Below are positions 36,118-46,100 of a DNA stretch of 46,584 bases, piece after piece. Within the stretch, counting starts at the first letter, position 1, and every line of letters begins with the position of its first letter. This stretch comes from Elainella saxicola E1 (GTDB taxonomy: Bacteria; Cyanobacteriota; Cyanobacteriia; Elainellales; Elainellaceae), in NCBI GenBank assembly GCA_002796835.1, contig LUGL01000051.1:2884-49467 (forward strand), written 5' to 3'. The notes under the pieces are model-generated. The model made no database searches and was not told the origin of the DNA. It saw only the letters and a program-made list of their open reading frames with translations. The position numbers and the translations under genes were made by a program.

Positions 36118-37251
36118 ATGGATTACAACGAACAGTTCGCGATTGAAGCTAATAATTTCTACAATGTAGCTGGGAAATCTGTTTTAGTTGTAGGCTGTGC
36201 ATACGGCAAGGATTGTACCTATTTTATTGAATTTGGCGCTTCGACTGTTTGTGGAATTGATGTTAACGAAGCAATTGGCAGAGACTTTGTTCACGAGCGA
36301 GTAACCTATTTCTGCATGTCAGCAGAGAAGATGGATTTTCCAGATGACTATTTTGATCTGACCTACTCGGTTGCCACAATGGAGCACATACCCCATATTG
36401 AACCTGCCTTTTCAGAGATGGTAAGAGTAACTAAGCCTGGCGGCGCGATATATTGTGTGGCAACACCGCTCTGGAATTCTCGCGAGGGGCATCATAAGGC
36501 TGATGTTTTTGACACTAATAAGTATCCATGGATTCACTTGCGCTTTACTAAGAATGAAATCATGGAGAAGTGTCATCGAGGAGAGATTGATTATCCTGCT
36601 GAGATAACAGATATTAACCTTCATATTGAGTACATCTTTAATCCCTTGCATTTCAATTTTGAATCAGCTCAAAAGTATTTGGATGCATGTAATAAATTAG
36701 AGAATATTGAAATTATCCGTAATGAAATCGGTTGTGAATCCAACGAGATTCTCACGGAGGAGCTGAAGCAAGAACTCTTTGCAAAAGGATACAATGAACT
36801 AGAGTTGCTTGGTTTAGGTCATACTTTTGCAGCTATTAAGAAACCTAATGAATCTTCGCAGAAAGCAGAAGTTGAAACTACATTCAACCTTCAAAATGAG
36901 GATCAACAAACTTGGGTCTTAACAGAAAGTCTTAAGCTCATTAAAGAGCAACAAAAGCTAGCTCAAAAGGCTCGAGAGGAATGTCAGATGCAGTATGCTC
37001 AACTCGAAAGCCTGATATATCAGCTTCAACAAACCACTAATCAACAATTGCTCTTAAAAGACAAACAGATTGCAAAGCTTCAAAAGCAATTGGATAAAAA
37101 AGAAGCTGATTTAAGAAAGTACTCTAATCAAGTAAGAGAGATGGAGATAGTTGTACAAGCTATGAAGAGTAGTAAATTCTGGAAGTTTCGTTTGTATTGG
37201 CTTCGATTGAAACAGAACCTAGGAATTAAAACTGATGAAATTGTCAGTTAA
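36118..37251 (+). CDS. SAM-dependent methyltransferase with C-terminal coiled coil and FW tail
   Basis: 377 aa from ATG 36118. The methyltransferase domain (about 15-170) shows GKSVLVVGCAYGKDCTYFIE, VCGIDVNEAIG, DFPDDYFDLTYSVATMEHIP and VRVTKPGGAIY. After about residue 245 comes a Gln/Lys/Leu-rich coiled coil (KDKQIAKLQKQLDKKEADLR). The end carries KSSKFWKFRLYWLRLKQNLG, the cluster's shared tail. The frame is open 52 codons further up to TTG 35962, but that part has no methyltransferase likeness; no ribosome-binding site decides the start. Substrate is probably a glycan sugar, by context. Codon use is more A+T-rich than in the housekeeping genes. Confidence 0.82.
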   Translation: MDYNEQFAIEANNFYNVAGKSVLVVGCAYGKDCTYFIEFGASTVCGIDVNEAIGRDFVHERVTYFCMSAEKMDFPDDYFDLTYSVATMEHIPHIEPAFSEMVRVTKPGGAIYCVATPLWNSREGHHKADVFDTNKYPWIHLRFTKNEIMEKCHRGEIDYPAEITDINLHIEYIFNPLHFNFESAQKYLDACNKLENIEIIRNEIGCESNEILTEELKQELFAKGYNELELLGLGHTFAAIKKPNESSQKAEVETTFNLQNEDQQTWVLTESLKLIKEQQKLAQKAREECQMQYAQLESLIYQLQQTTNQQLLLKDKQIAKLQKQLDKKEADLRKYSNQVREMEIVVQAMKSSKFWKFRLYWLRLKQNLGIKTDEIVS

Positions 37252-37782
37252 TGGAATCTGTACTGTTTGTCAATTCCTCCTCAAGCTAAGGAGTAAGTAG
37301 CTTGAGGAGGCTAATTATCCATTCCTTAACTTTACATAGCTGATCATAGATGCCAAAATCTCCTAGCCTTAATTAAGCAGAGCTCTAAATTTACATTTTG
37401 TAGTTGATTGAGTGATTGTAGAACCTTCCTTGATCGTAGAATTCTTGCTTGAGCTTGCTATGCGATCGGCCGGTTGACAAACGAATTTCAGACGGTAAAT
37501 TTGAGGTAGCTGAAAAGATGAGTTCGACCATAAAAACTGTTTGGTTCGACTGTGCGTAACATAAGGAAGTCTTAATTTCTAGAGAGTTTATTGTTAAGTA
37601 GATTGAAATTCTTGCTTGATAGTTAGTTACGATTTTCATTTTGCAAAAATCAAAACTCCTCTTCATACCGAGCCCATAAAAGGTATATACTTACTCTTTG
37701 TTATTGACAGTTGATTAATTTTTTGTTTGAAAACATCAAAAGATTACGATTTGCTCCTATCAGTGTTCCATTTTGAGGTGTC
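37252..37782. other. A+T-rich intergenic region
   Basis: 531 nt starting with a long hairpin (37276-37310). The remainder has no supported gene; a 91-codon minus-strand frame at 37391-37666 shows no family signal. The last 100 nt should contain the promoter for the three-gene run 37783-41661. Confidence 0.4.
37276..37310 (+). terminator. Strong 13-bp hairpin after the methyltransferase gene
   Basis: CCTCCTCAAGCTA (37276-37288) and its exact reverse complement TAGCTTGAGGAGG (37298-37310) with a 9-nt loop, 25 nt after the stop at 37251. The T tract is poor (CTAATTATCC), so it may act as a terminator or only as an mRNA-end stabiliser. Confidence 0.6.
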
Positions 37783-39207
37783 ATGAAAACTTCTTTAGCC
37801 CGAAAGCCTGTGCAATATGAACAGCTTCAAGATCCTCTGGAGAAGTGGCGAAAACGTAATCTTTATTACTACAAAGATCTGGAGAAACTTTGTCAGTTTT
37901 GGGTGCAGACGGACTCTAGGGTGTTAGAGGTTGGATCAGGAACAGGCTACTTGCTGAATGCCGTGCGACCAAAAGAGGGATTGGGAATTGATAACAACCC
38001 TATTGCAGTAAAAGTGGCTAGTGAGAAATTTCTGGATTTAGATTTTGAAGTGGCCGATATTGAGGAGTTTCAAGAGGGCAGTAATTTTGATTATGTTTTG
38101 ATGGCTAATACGATCAGCTATCTCAATAATATTCAAAAATCCTTGCAGAATATTCGTGAGCTTTGTCAACCTTCTAGCCGACTGATACTGACTTTCCATA
38201 ATCCTGCCTGGGAATTAATTCTGAGATTTGCTACCCTTATCCGCCAAAGAATATCTCTGCCGCCTCTAAATTGGTTGAGTTTTGAAGACGTGGAAAATCT
38301 GCTAACGTTGGAAGGGTTTGAGGTTGTGCGGCATGGGAAACGTTTGCTTCTACCTAAGCGAATTCCTTTGATTTCTTGGCTTGTGAACCGTTTTTTGGCT
38401 CCACTACCAGTCTTGAATCAACTATGCCTGACAGAATACATTATTGCTCGTCCACAACCTACTGTGGCTCAAGCAAGTGTTTGTAAAGCTAGCTGCTCGA
38501 TAATTGTTCCAGCCCGCAACGAAGCAGGGAATATTGAGCAATGTGTAAGCCGTATGCCCCGTATGGGTAAGCATACAGAAATAATTTTTGTTGAAGGGCA
38601 TTCCTCTGATAACACCTGGGATGAAATTCAGCGTGTGCAGGAAAAGTACAAAAAACAGTGGGATATAAAGATTTGTCAACAAACTGGGCGGGGCAAGGGC
38701 GATGCAGTCCGTCTAGGATTTGAGATGGCATCGGGGGATGTGTTGATTATCTTAGATTCCGATTTAACTGTTAGGCCCGAAGATTTGCCGTATTTTTTTG
38801 AGTCTGTTGCATCGGGTCGTTGTGAGATGGCGAATGGTTGTCGCTTAATTTATCCGGTCAACTCTGAGTCTATGCCTTGGCTTAACCGTATGGCAAATCG
38901 TTTTTTCGCTTGGCTTCTCTCTTATTTGCTCAATACCAAAATTAAGGATTCGCTGTGTGGAACGAAAGCGATGTCACGAGAAAACTATCTTAAGCTGGCA
39001 GCAAATCGTTCCTATTTTGGAGATTTTGATCCATTCGGAGATTTTGATCTTTTGCTTGGTGCAGCAAAAATGGGATTGAAAATTCAAGATATTCCTGTAC
39101 GTTATGTTCCAAGAACATATGGTCAATCGAATATTCAACATTTCAAAGAGGGGCTGATTCTGTTAAAGATGTGTTTGTATGCAGCTAAGCGCATCAAATT
39201 TACCTGA
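37783..39207 (+). CDS. Fusion of a SAM methyltransferase and a DPM1-like GT2 glycosyltransferase
   Basis: 474 aa. The N-terminal methyltransferase (about 25-225) has SRVLEVGSGTGYLLN at 45-59, GLGIDNNPIAV and a late FHNPAWEL region. From about 236 a GT2 domain follows: CSIIVPARNEAGNIEQCVSR, EIIFVEGHSSDNTWDEI, GRGKGDAVRLGFEMASGD, VLIILDSDLTV (acidic metal site) and DSLCGTKAM. This set is closest to polyprenyl-phosphate sugar synthases such as DPM1/ArnC, but it lacks their extra membrane spans. GAGG lies 4 nt before the ATG. It heads a run with a second methyltransferase and a GT-C-like membrane protein. Confidence 0.88.
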   Translation: MKTSLARKPVQYEQLQDPLEKWRKRNLYYYKDLEKLCQFWVQTDSRVLEVGSGTGYLLNAVRPKEGLGIDNNPIAVKVASEKFLDLDFEVADIEEFQEGSNFDYVLMANTISYLNNIQKSLQNIRELCQPSSRLILTFHNPAWELILRFATLIRQRISLPPLNWLSFEDVENLLTLEGFEVVRHGKRLLLPKRIPLISWLVNRFLAPLPVLNQLCLTEYIIARPQPTVAQASVCKASCSIIVPARNEAGNIEQCVSRMPRMGKHTEIIFVEGHSSDNTWDEIQRVQEKYKKQWDIKICQQTGRGKGDAVRLGFEMASGDVLIILDSDLTVRPEDLPYFFESVASGRCEMANGCRLIYPVNSESMPWLNRMANRFFAWLLSYLLNTKIKDSLCGTKAMSRENYLKLAANRSYFGDFDPFGDFDLLLGAAKMGLKIQDIPVRYVPRTYGQSNIQHFKEGLILLKMCLYAAKRIKFT

Positions 39208-39249
39208 TGATTACATTGGCGAAAATTACGTTAGAGGTGGTAATTGCTG

Positions 39250-40029
39250 ATGAGTTTATTGAAGATGGTTAAGCTTCCAGAAGCCTCTCAAATGCAGAAT
39301 TTGGATGATCCCGAAAATATTTATGTATTGAAAAAGATCATCCGCCGTAAACCATTCTTGTTTAAAACTTATAAGGAGTTCTACCGAGATATCTTACGTA
39401 AGATTCGGACTGTTCCTTTTGATGGTGAGGTGATTGAACTGGGCAGTGGAGCAGGCTTTCTGAAAAGCATGGCACCTTTTGTCATCACTTCGGATATTTT
39501 GCCCTATGAAGGCATTGACCGAGTTTTCTCAGCTTTAGAAATGCCAATGGATTCAAAAAGTGTAAGTGCTTTCGTCATGATTGACGTCTTACATCACATT
39601 AAAGATTCCAGAGCCTTTTTTACAGAAGTGAACCGTTGCCTGAAGGTTGGTGGGAAAATTGTGATGATCGAACCCGCTAACACACTTTGGTCCCGTTTTA
39701 TTTACAAAAATTTTCATCACGAACCGTTTGATGTAACGGGAGGCTGGGGATTTGAGACAGGAGGTCCTTTGAGTGGAGCAAATATGGCAATCCCATGGAT
39801 TATTTTCTATCGGGATCGGAACAAATTTGCTAAAGAATTTCCTGGTTTGAAAGTACGATCGATCTGTATTCATACTCCATTTCGATATTTACTAAGTGGA
39901 GGTCTGTCATTACGGCAGCTTTTGCCTTCTTGGTCTTATCGTTTCGTTCGGCTTGCGGAGTGGGTGATGTCGCCATTCAACTCCTATCTTGGCTTGTTTA
40001 TGACGATCGAGTTGCAAAAAGAACTTTAA
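39250..40029 (+). CDS. SAM-dependent methyltransferase
   Basis: 259 aa from ATG 39250 (TTG 39244 is possible). AGAGG lies upstream. The SAM motif GEVIELGSGAGFLKSMAPF is near 55-73, followed by a DILPYEGIDRVFSALEMPM acidic loop, SAFVMIDVLHHIKD and LKVGGKIVMIEPANTLW. The C-terminal half has several hydrophobic segments and an FHHEPFDVTGGWGFETGGPL stretch seen in methyltransferases acting near membranes or on glycans. Substrate not known. It sits 42 nt after the fusion protein and 15 nt before the membrane glycosyltransferase-like gene, so these three are probably one operon. Confidence 0.85.
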   Translation: MSLLKMVKLPEASQMQNLDDPENIYVLKKIIRRKPFLFKTYKEFYRDILRKIRTVPFDGEVIELGSGAGFLKSMAPFVITSDILPYEGIDRVFSALEMPMDSKSVSAFVMIDVLHHIKDSRAFFTEVNRCLKVGGKIVMIEPANTLWSRFIYKNFHHEPFDVTGGWGFETGGPLSGANMAIPWIIFYRDRNKFAKEFPGLKVRSICIHTPFRYLLSGGLSLRQLLPSWSYRFVRLAEWVMSPFNSYLGLFMTIELQKEL

Positions 40030-40044
40030 CAAAAATATTGAATT

Positions 40045-41661
40045 ATGACTCCTATATTTAGATTGAAAATAAGTCGGGAATCAATTACTTTCTATTTCAT
40101 TAGCTTCGCTCTAATTCTTGCCCTCTGGTTTTTAATCTTCTGGCGAACTGGACTGCTTACTTCAGGCTTTCGCTACCTTATCAACGATCACTTGATGATT
40201 ACAATGGCCCATGATCTTGGGCAGAAAGGGTTTTTATCAACCGTTCGAGATTGGATTGTTTTTGATCATTCCATTGGTAGATTTCAACCTTTCTATTATA
40301 TTCAAGCAATTACTATAACTCAGCTTTTTGGAATCAATCCAACATTCTGGTTGAGCTATGTTTGCTTACTAGCTGGGTTGAGTAGTTTTTTCCTATTTTC
40401 TTTTGCCCGTTTATATGGAATGCCTACTTTAGTTGCTGTCATCTTTGTGGGAATTATTTTTATTGGCCCCCAAGCGACTATGTGGGCATTACCAAGTAAC
40501 CCTCAAGTGATTGGGATGACGTTTCTTTCAGCGACGTTGCTACTTGCAGCACTGAATGCCGAATCAAGAAAGCAGCGCATTGTTTTAGACATCACTTTTA
40601 TCCTACTTACTGCACTTGCTTCATTAAGTAAAGAATCTTTTATCCTCTTTATTCCAGCCTTGCTCGTTATTAAAGTCCTGCTTGAGTCTGAGCACAAGCA
40701 AATTACTTTGTATCAAGCAATTATGCAGAATAAATCGGTTATTGCTCTACTGCTATCTCTCATGGGTGTTGAGCTTGCATTTATTCTGTCATCGGTTGGA
40801 ACAGATCGCATGGGCTATGCTGGGGTTGATCAAAATACTTTTGATTTTGAAAAGATTTTATCTACTATTGGTACTATTACGAAAGTAACTCATTTGGAAG
40901 TTGTAGCAATCTTAGCAATTCTGCTTGTAGTTACTATTGTCTGGAGAAAAGAATCTTTCTTAAATATCTCTAGAAAGCTAGCCCCAACTCTAGTAATCTC
41001 ACTTCTAATCGTTATTCCTCAGATCTTACTTTATACAAAATCAGGTATTGATGGGATTTATCTGATTCCTGCAACAGTTGGAGTGGCACTATTAACTTGC
41101 CAAATCTTAACTTTGTTGCAATCGCAAGCAAAATTTGTAGGCTACTTTCTATCAGCTTTATTGTTTGTCATTGTCCTAACAGGACTACCTGCTGTTTTGT
41201 CCACCTATAGTCAAACAGCCATTGACAGTAAGAATATGAACAATTTGTTTCAACAGGCCCAAGCTTGTACGCCTAATAATGATCCAATCCTTGTAGCTGT
41301 AAACCCCAGAGTACGTTACGAAGCTACTCTTGCGGTTAAAAGGGCGCTGAATTATGTTTATCAAAGAAATAATTTGATCTTAGCAACGTACGGGCTAGAA
41401 AAAACAGATTTTTTCTCAGATCGCCTTCAACTAGTTGAAGCTAGCATGTCTTTCCTGAATCCCCAAGGACCATTAGAATGGTACGATAATAGATCAATTA
41501 CCCATTTCAGTGAAAAAGATAGAATTTCAGCTGTAATAGTTTTCGATCACTTAGACGAAGACTTTTTGAAAAGTTCAGATAATTGGTTCATTCCTTCGAA
41601 TTACAAACATACTGATTTCCCGATTAGTTTTGCTCCAGCTCGTCTGTATTGCAAGCGATGA
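40045..41661 (+). CDS. Polytopic membrane protein, GT-C glycosyltransferase-like
   Basis: 538 aa with about 11 hydrophobic spans between residues 15 and 400. A soluble C-terminal domain (about 405-538) is probably outside the cytoplasm. The first loop after span 1 contains RYLINDHLMITMAHDLGQ, an acidic loop where GT-C enzymes keep their catalytic Asp or Glu. This layout fits a lipid-linked-sugar-dependent transferase, and the gene directly follows a DPM1-like synthase that could supply such a donor. Wzy-type polymerases or other membrane proteins are alternatives; no family signature is decisive. The ATG at 40045 is 15 nt after the methyltransferase gene. Confidence 0.65.
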   Translation: MTPIFRLKISRESITFYFISFALILALWFLIFWRTGLLTSGFRYLINDHLMITMAHDLGQKGFLSTVRDWIVFDHSIGRFQPFYYIQAITITQLFGINPTFWLSYVCLLAGLSSFFLFSFARLYGMPTLVAVIFVGIIFIGPQATMWALPSNPQVIGMTFLSATLLLAALNAESRKQRIVLDITFILLTALASLSKESFILFIPALLVIKVLLESEHKQITLYQAIMQNKSVIALLLSLMGVELAFILSSVGTDRMGYAGVDQNTFDFEKILSTIGTITKVTHLEVVAILAILLVVTIVWRKESFLNISRKLAPTLVISLLIVIPQILLYTKSGIDGIYLIPATVGVALLTCQILTLLQSQAKFVGYFLSALLFVIVLTGLPAVLSTYSQTAIDSKNMNNLFQQAQACTPNNDPILVAVNPRVRYEATLAVKRALNYVYQRNNLILATYGLEKTDFFSDRLQLVEASMSFLNPQGPLEWYDNRSITHFSEKDRISAVIVFDHLDEDFLKSSDNWFIPSNYKHTDFPISFAPARLYCKR

Positions 41662-41732
41662 GTTAGTCTCGACTTTTGTTAGTTGTTTATCATAAATAGC
41701 TTTTAGAAGTCTCCTATTTTAGGGAGTGCTTA

Positions 41733-43061
41733 TTATTCTCTCCTAATGAGGATGGTTTTCAACTTGGTAATCTGATCACGTACCTTCCAAAACCTACTTG
41801 CTTTCATTGACTCAACTTCAGCTTTAGATTCCCTAAGCTCGTTCTGTAGTGCTTCTATTTTTATCTTTTGACGTTGAACTCTGCCGCGAGCTTTCTCTAA
41901 ATTCGCTCGTACTTTCTGAACTCGGTCTAGACAATTCTCTAAATCTTGCTGGCTGTGCTGAAGTGAGATTAGGGCTTTGCAGTGACGATCTTGCTCTTCA
42001 GCAAGCTTGATCTGAGTTTCATAGAGTTGAGTTTGTGACTCTATGAATTGAGCTTGTGCTTCTGTTAACTGATCCTTACCTTTTTGAACTTGATCATTCA
42101 GAATTTGGATATCTCTTCCAAATCGTTCAGCAATTTCAAAAGCCTTACCCCGATCGTCTTCAACAAATGTGAGGCGATCGGCTAGTTGAGTATATCTGTT
42201 GCGACTGTCTAATAATGCTTGAATGATTCGCTGGGATGGCTGCTCAGATAACCTCTGGTTGATTACCTGATCATTATATTGAGTCAAAGGTTTTTGGCTG
42301 ACTACAAAAAACATATCCGTTTTAAACATTGGTTGTTCAAATTGGATACAACCAAAATCTAGACGCTCGAACAGTTGTTTGGTGGAACGCTCATTAAATA
42401 GATATAAATGTTCGATAGGAACCAACATCTGCAAGAAAGCATCTTGCTCCGCAACCAATTGCGTATATGATTTACCTTGATAGTTTGGCATTTGTATTAG
42501 AAAGATGCCATCTTCTTTTAACAAAGACGTACAACAGGAAAGCGTTGAGATGGGATCAGGAAGGTGTTCCAGAACATCAAATAAAACGATCGCATCTAGC
42601 GATTTTTCAGGCAGATGCTGTTCTTCAATACTTCCTTGTAAGACTGGAATATCAAAAGTTTGATGGGCAAAATCGACAATCCAAGGGCTGAGTTCCAAGC
42701 CTACTGCGTCAAATCCTGCCCAACGGGCTAGCGCAACAAAACCACCGTGAGCACAGCCTAACTCTAATACTTTAGCCTGGGGAAGCTTATACTTCAAAAG
42801 TGTTTGCAACCAATATAAGCAACGCTCTGGCAGATCTTGGCGGGCACGCTGATGAATATCTGGAAAACCGTAATTGTCGGTTTGATGCGAAAACCAATAG
42901 TCTTTGCCGTAAAAATCTTCATTGTCATTTTGGACGATCGCTTCTTCTGCGGTGAGACCAGCTTGAGAGACTAAAGTTCCACAGGCAGAGCAGAGGCGAT
43001 AGTCTTCAGAAAAAGGGACTAAATCCTCACTGCCGCACCAACAGCGTTTTATATCAGCCAT
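41733..43061 (-). CDS. SAM-dependent methyltransferase with N-terminal zinc ribbon, long coiled coil and FW-type tail
   Basis: 442 aa. Two cysteine pairs at the start (CWCGS and CSACG) form a likely zinc ribbon. The methyltransferase domain (about 85-235) shows AKVLELGCAHGGFVALARWA, VGLELSPWIVDFA, DAIVLFDVLEHLPDPI and DGIFLIQMPNY. A long coiled coil covers about 300-415. The end is KASRFWKVRDQITKLKTIL, a divergent copy of the cluster's tail lacking the second Trp. It starts 41 nt after the stop of the 1036-aa protein on the same strand, with AAGG upstream of the ATG, so the two are likely co-transcribed. Substrate unknown, probably a sugar. Confidence 0.88.
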   Translation of the reverse strand: MADIKRCWCGSEDLVPFSEDYRLCSACGTLVSQAGLTAEEAIVQNDNEDFYGKDYWFSHQTDNYGFPDIHQRARQDLPERCLYWLQTLLKYKLPQAKVLELGCAHGGFVALARWAGFDAVGLELSPWIVDFAHQTFDIPVLQGSIEEQHLPEKSLDAIVLFDVLEHLPDPISTLSCCTSLLKEDGIFLIQMPNYQGKSYTQLVAEQDAFLQMLVPIEHLYLFNERSTKQLFERLDFGCIQFEQPMFKTDMFFVVSQKPLTQYNDQVINQRLSEQPSQRIIQALLDSRNRYTQLADRLTFVEDDRGKAFEIAERFGRDIQILNDQVQKGKDQLTEAQAQFIESQTQLYETQIKLAEEQDRHCKALISLQHSQQDLENCLDRVQKVRANLEKARGRVQRQKIKIEALQNELRESKAEVESMKASRFWKVRDQITKLKTILIRRE

Positions 43062-43102
43062 ACCATACCTTGAAAACTTTAAGTATAGATCTAATGATTA
43101 GA

Positions 43103-46100
43103 TCACGTGTCTTCGATCGGTAACCCCAGCATTTGTTTAACCTTGAACCAACGTGAACGAAGTTTCCAAAATTTGCTTGTCTTCATGGCAAAAATCATCC
43201 CTTCTGCCTCTCCTAAGCGTATCTGAGTTTCTTCTAGACTTTGGTTGGCTGTCTGTAGTTGTTGGCGTGTAGTCTTTAATTTTTCGCGAGTTTCTTTCAG
43301 CGTCTTTTCAGTAGACTGGATTTGAGCTTGTGCTGCTGCTAATTCGTTTTGGAGTTGCTGGGTGTCGGCATTGACTGAGGCAACAGGAGCAGTACTTTGT
43401 TGAATTTGAGACTGCAAATGACGAAATTCATTCCAAATGGGAGAGACTTGCATAAATGCATCATGCTGCAATTTTTCCGCCGTTTGCATCAGCACATTGG
43501 CAACAATATCAGCCATTTTTGTCCATGAAAAGTGCTGTGCTTGCTCCAGACCAGCAGATACCATGCTTTCGCGAATGTGAGGATGGCGTACCTGTTCCAA
43601 AGCCGCGATCATCTCTTTGATATTGCCATCTGCAACATAGCAAGCTGCATCACCCGCAACTTCAGGAATAGAAGAGTGACGCCCTGTGATCACCGGACAG
43701 GCACAGGCCATGGCTTCCGCGATCGGCAATCCAAATCCTTCATATTGAGACGGATAAACCAACGCTAATGCACCACTATAAGCCGTCCGCAAGTCATTGT
43801 CGTCTAAAGAGATAACGTGCGTTTCAACTCCTTCTGCTAGAGCTGCAAGTTCTGATTCTAGTGCTGGACGTCCGCCTACACAAACAATAGCAATATCATG
43901 CTTATCTGCAAATTCTTGCAATGCACGGAAGAAGAAAATGGCATTTTTATAACCATTCACCCCAAATCGATCGCCCACTAACAAGTAATAGGGTTTGGAT
44001 AAGTTGAATTTGGCTTTGAATTGTTCTACTGCCTCTGGGCCAGCAGGAGAAAATCCCTTTGGCACACCGCAGTGTGCAACCGTGACTGCCCACTCAGGGA
44101 TGTGAGGAAAGAACTTTAACAGATCTCGAGCAGTGCTTTCGGAAATGGTGATATAGCGGCAAGCATGGAAAATGCCATAGTGCTTTTCTTTCCAGCCAAT
44201 TTCGTTTAAGTTTGCTCCGATCATCTCTGGAATCATGTCATAGGTCATGAAAACCGAGGGAGTCGATAGGGGAGCTGTGTAATAGGTAGAAATGAAAAGG
44301 TCTGCCTGTTTCTCGTCACAAACCTGCTGCAGCATTTGGGCATCAGAGCCAGTTTGATGATAATCGAATCGCCGGACCGGACGATAGCGAACGCCAGGAA
44401 TTCTAGGGGCAGTTCCGTCGCGATCGAGCACAATCACATGTTGGGCAAAACCATTTGCAACCCATTCTTCTAAGAGCGATTGCCAAACTCGGGCAATGCC
44501 GGATTTTGCGACCTGAAAGAACATGCCATCAACCACAATTTGGGGAAATGGCTTTTTCATTTGGTTCATCGCTTCTTCCCACCCCTCTTTCGATAGAAAA
44601 TACCAGCTATCCGTGTCTGCTTGACGTTGTGCAACCGGAACAATGCCACATTTCTCTGCCGATTCCACTAAAGTATCGTCATTTACCCATGGAAAATACT
44701 CTCGCAAGAAGATGGGATAAGTGAGATCAGCTTGTTGCTGAAGTTCCATCCAACGAGCTACAGCTCCCTTGTAACCGTAGTACTGCTCTTTGAATTGCAA
44801 TTGCTCTGGCGTGACATAGGCAAAATGCTGGAAAAGCAACCCCTGTTTTTCTGTTTCCTGATGGGAGAAGGGGTTAATTGATGCAATATCCAAGTTTTGA
44901 TCGTTTGCCAAAGGCTTGACTAACCGGGGTGGTTCGTGAGCTACCCAAATTGCTCCGGGCTGGAATCGCCATGTTCTCAACCATTCTTGTTGAGGATTTT
45001 GTGTATAGCAGTTGCGAGAACTGATCACTAACTGCTCACCTACAAAATACCAACACCAATAGAAAGCAGCTGTCTTTTCGGGATGGTGAACAAACAGTTG
45101 ATGAACTGTTGCAATTTGTTCAACTGACCAAAATTCATCGACATCAACTTGCCAGAGTAAGCATTCCTCCTGGATATTTTCCAAGGGTGCATTAACCATC
45201 TCTCGTTTACCATCCCAGAATTGACCTTCTGGTGGGCGATAGAGTGTGACTTGATCGGGATATTCTTTGGCTAACTTATTGAGATATTCAGTTGTCCCAT
45301 CTTTGCTCAAGCCATTGCAATGAATATCGTCAGTTACCTGCCCACCATGGGAAAGACTCCAAGCTGTGTCATGTTTTAGATCAGCAACCCCTTCAACAAT
45401 GTGCCAGTGCCATCGATAGGGCAATTGCTTGAAAATATCAATGTGGTAGCGAATGAAAGGTTCTCCATTCAGAACGATCGTAAAAAAGTGAATGGGTAAA
45501 TCTGTTGCCAAGTCTGTGGTTTGAGGACGATCGATCTTTCTGAAAATAGAATACCCATTTCGTAGAGAAGTATTTTGAGCAATCAACGCATAGTTTGGAT
45601 CAGCCAATAAGCGTCGATGGCTGAAGTAATTTTTATAAGTGCAGATATCATCTAGAAGAATAAATTTAGCACCATAGACTTCGTCTAGCTCGATATTTCC
45701 TGTGAACTCGGATCCATCAATTAAAACTAGATCAAAGCAATCAATCTGATTCTCTGCTTTAATGCGTTGAATTCCGTCATCTGGAACTGATGTGGCTGTT
45801 ATATAGTCAATATCTTGCTGTAGCCAACCCACTACCTGTTGTTTGGGAAAATTCTTGAGGGGAGTTTGATATTTATCGTAAAACGCTTCAATTTCAGCGG
45901 CAGTGGGAAAGTTGGAGACTGGAATGGAAGAGACATTGTAGCAGTGCACGAAAGAATCATTGTCGTAGCAAGCTTTTAGGGCTGCAAAACGGGCTTGGGA
46001 AACTTCCATGCAAAACATGCGGGGAGAATTAGGGTTCCTCCGCAAGCCTTTGACAAAAGCTTCCGTACTACCACCTCCTGATGAAGAACCAATTTCTAGA

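Noticed and set aside
37391-37666. 91-aa minus-strand ORF in the A+T-rich gap
   Set aside because: Residue make-up looks random and no ribosome-binding site is evident.
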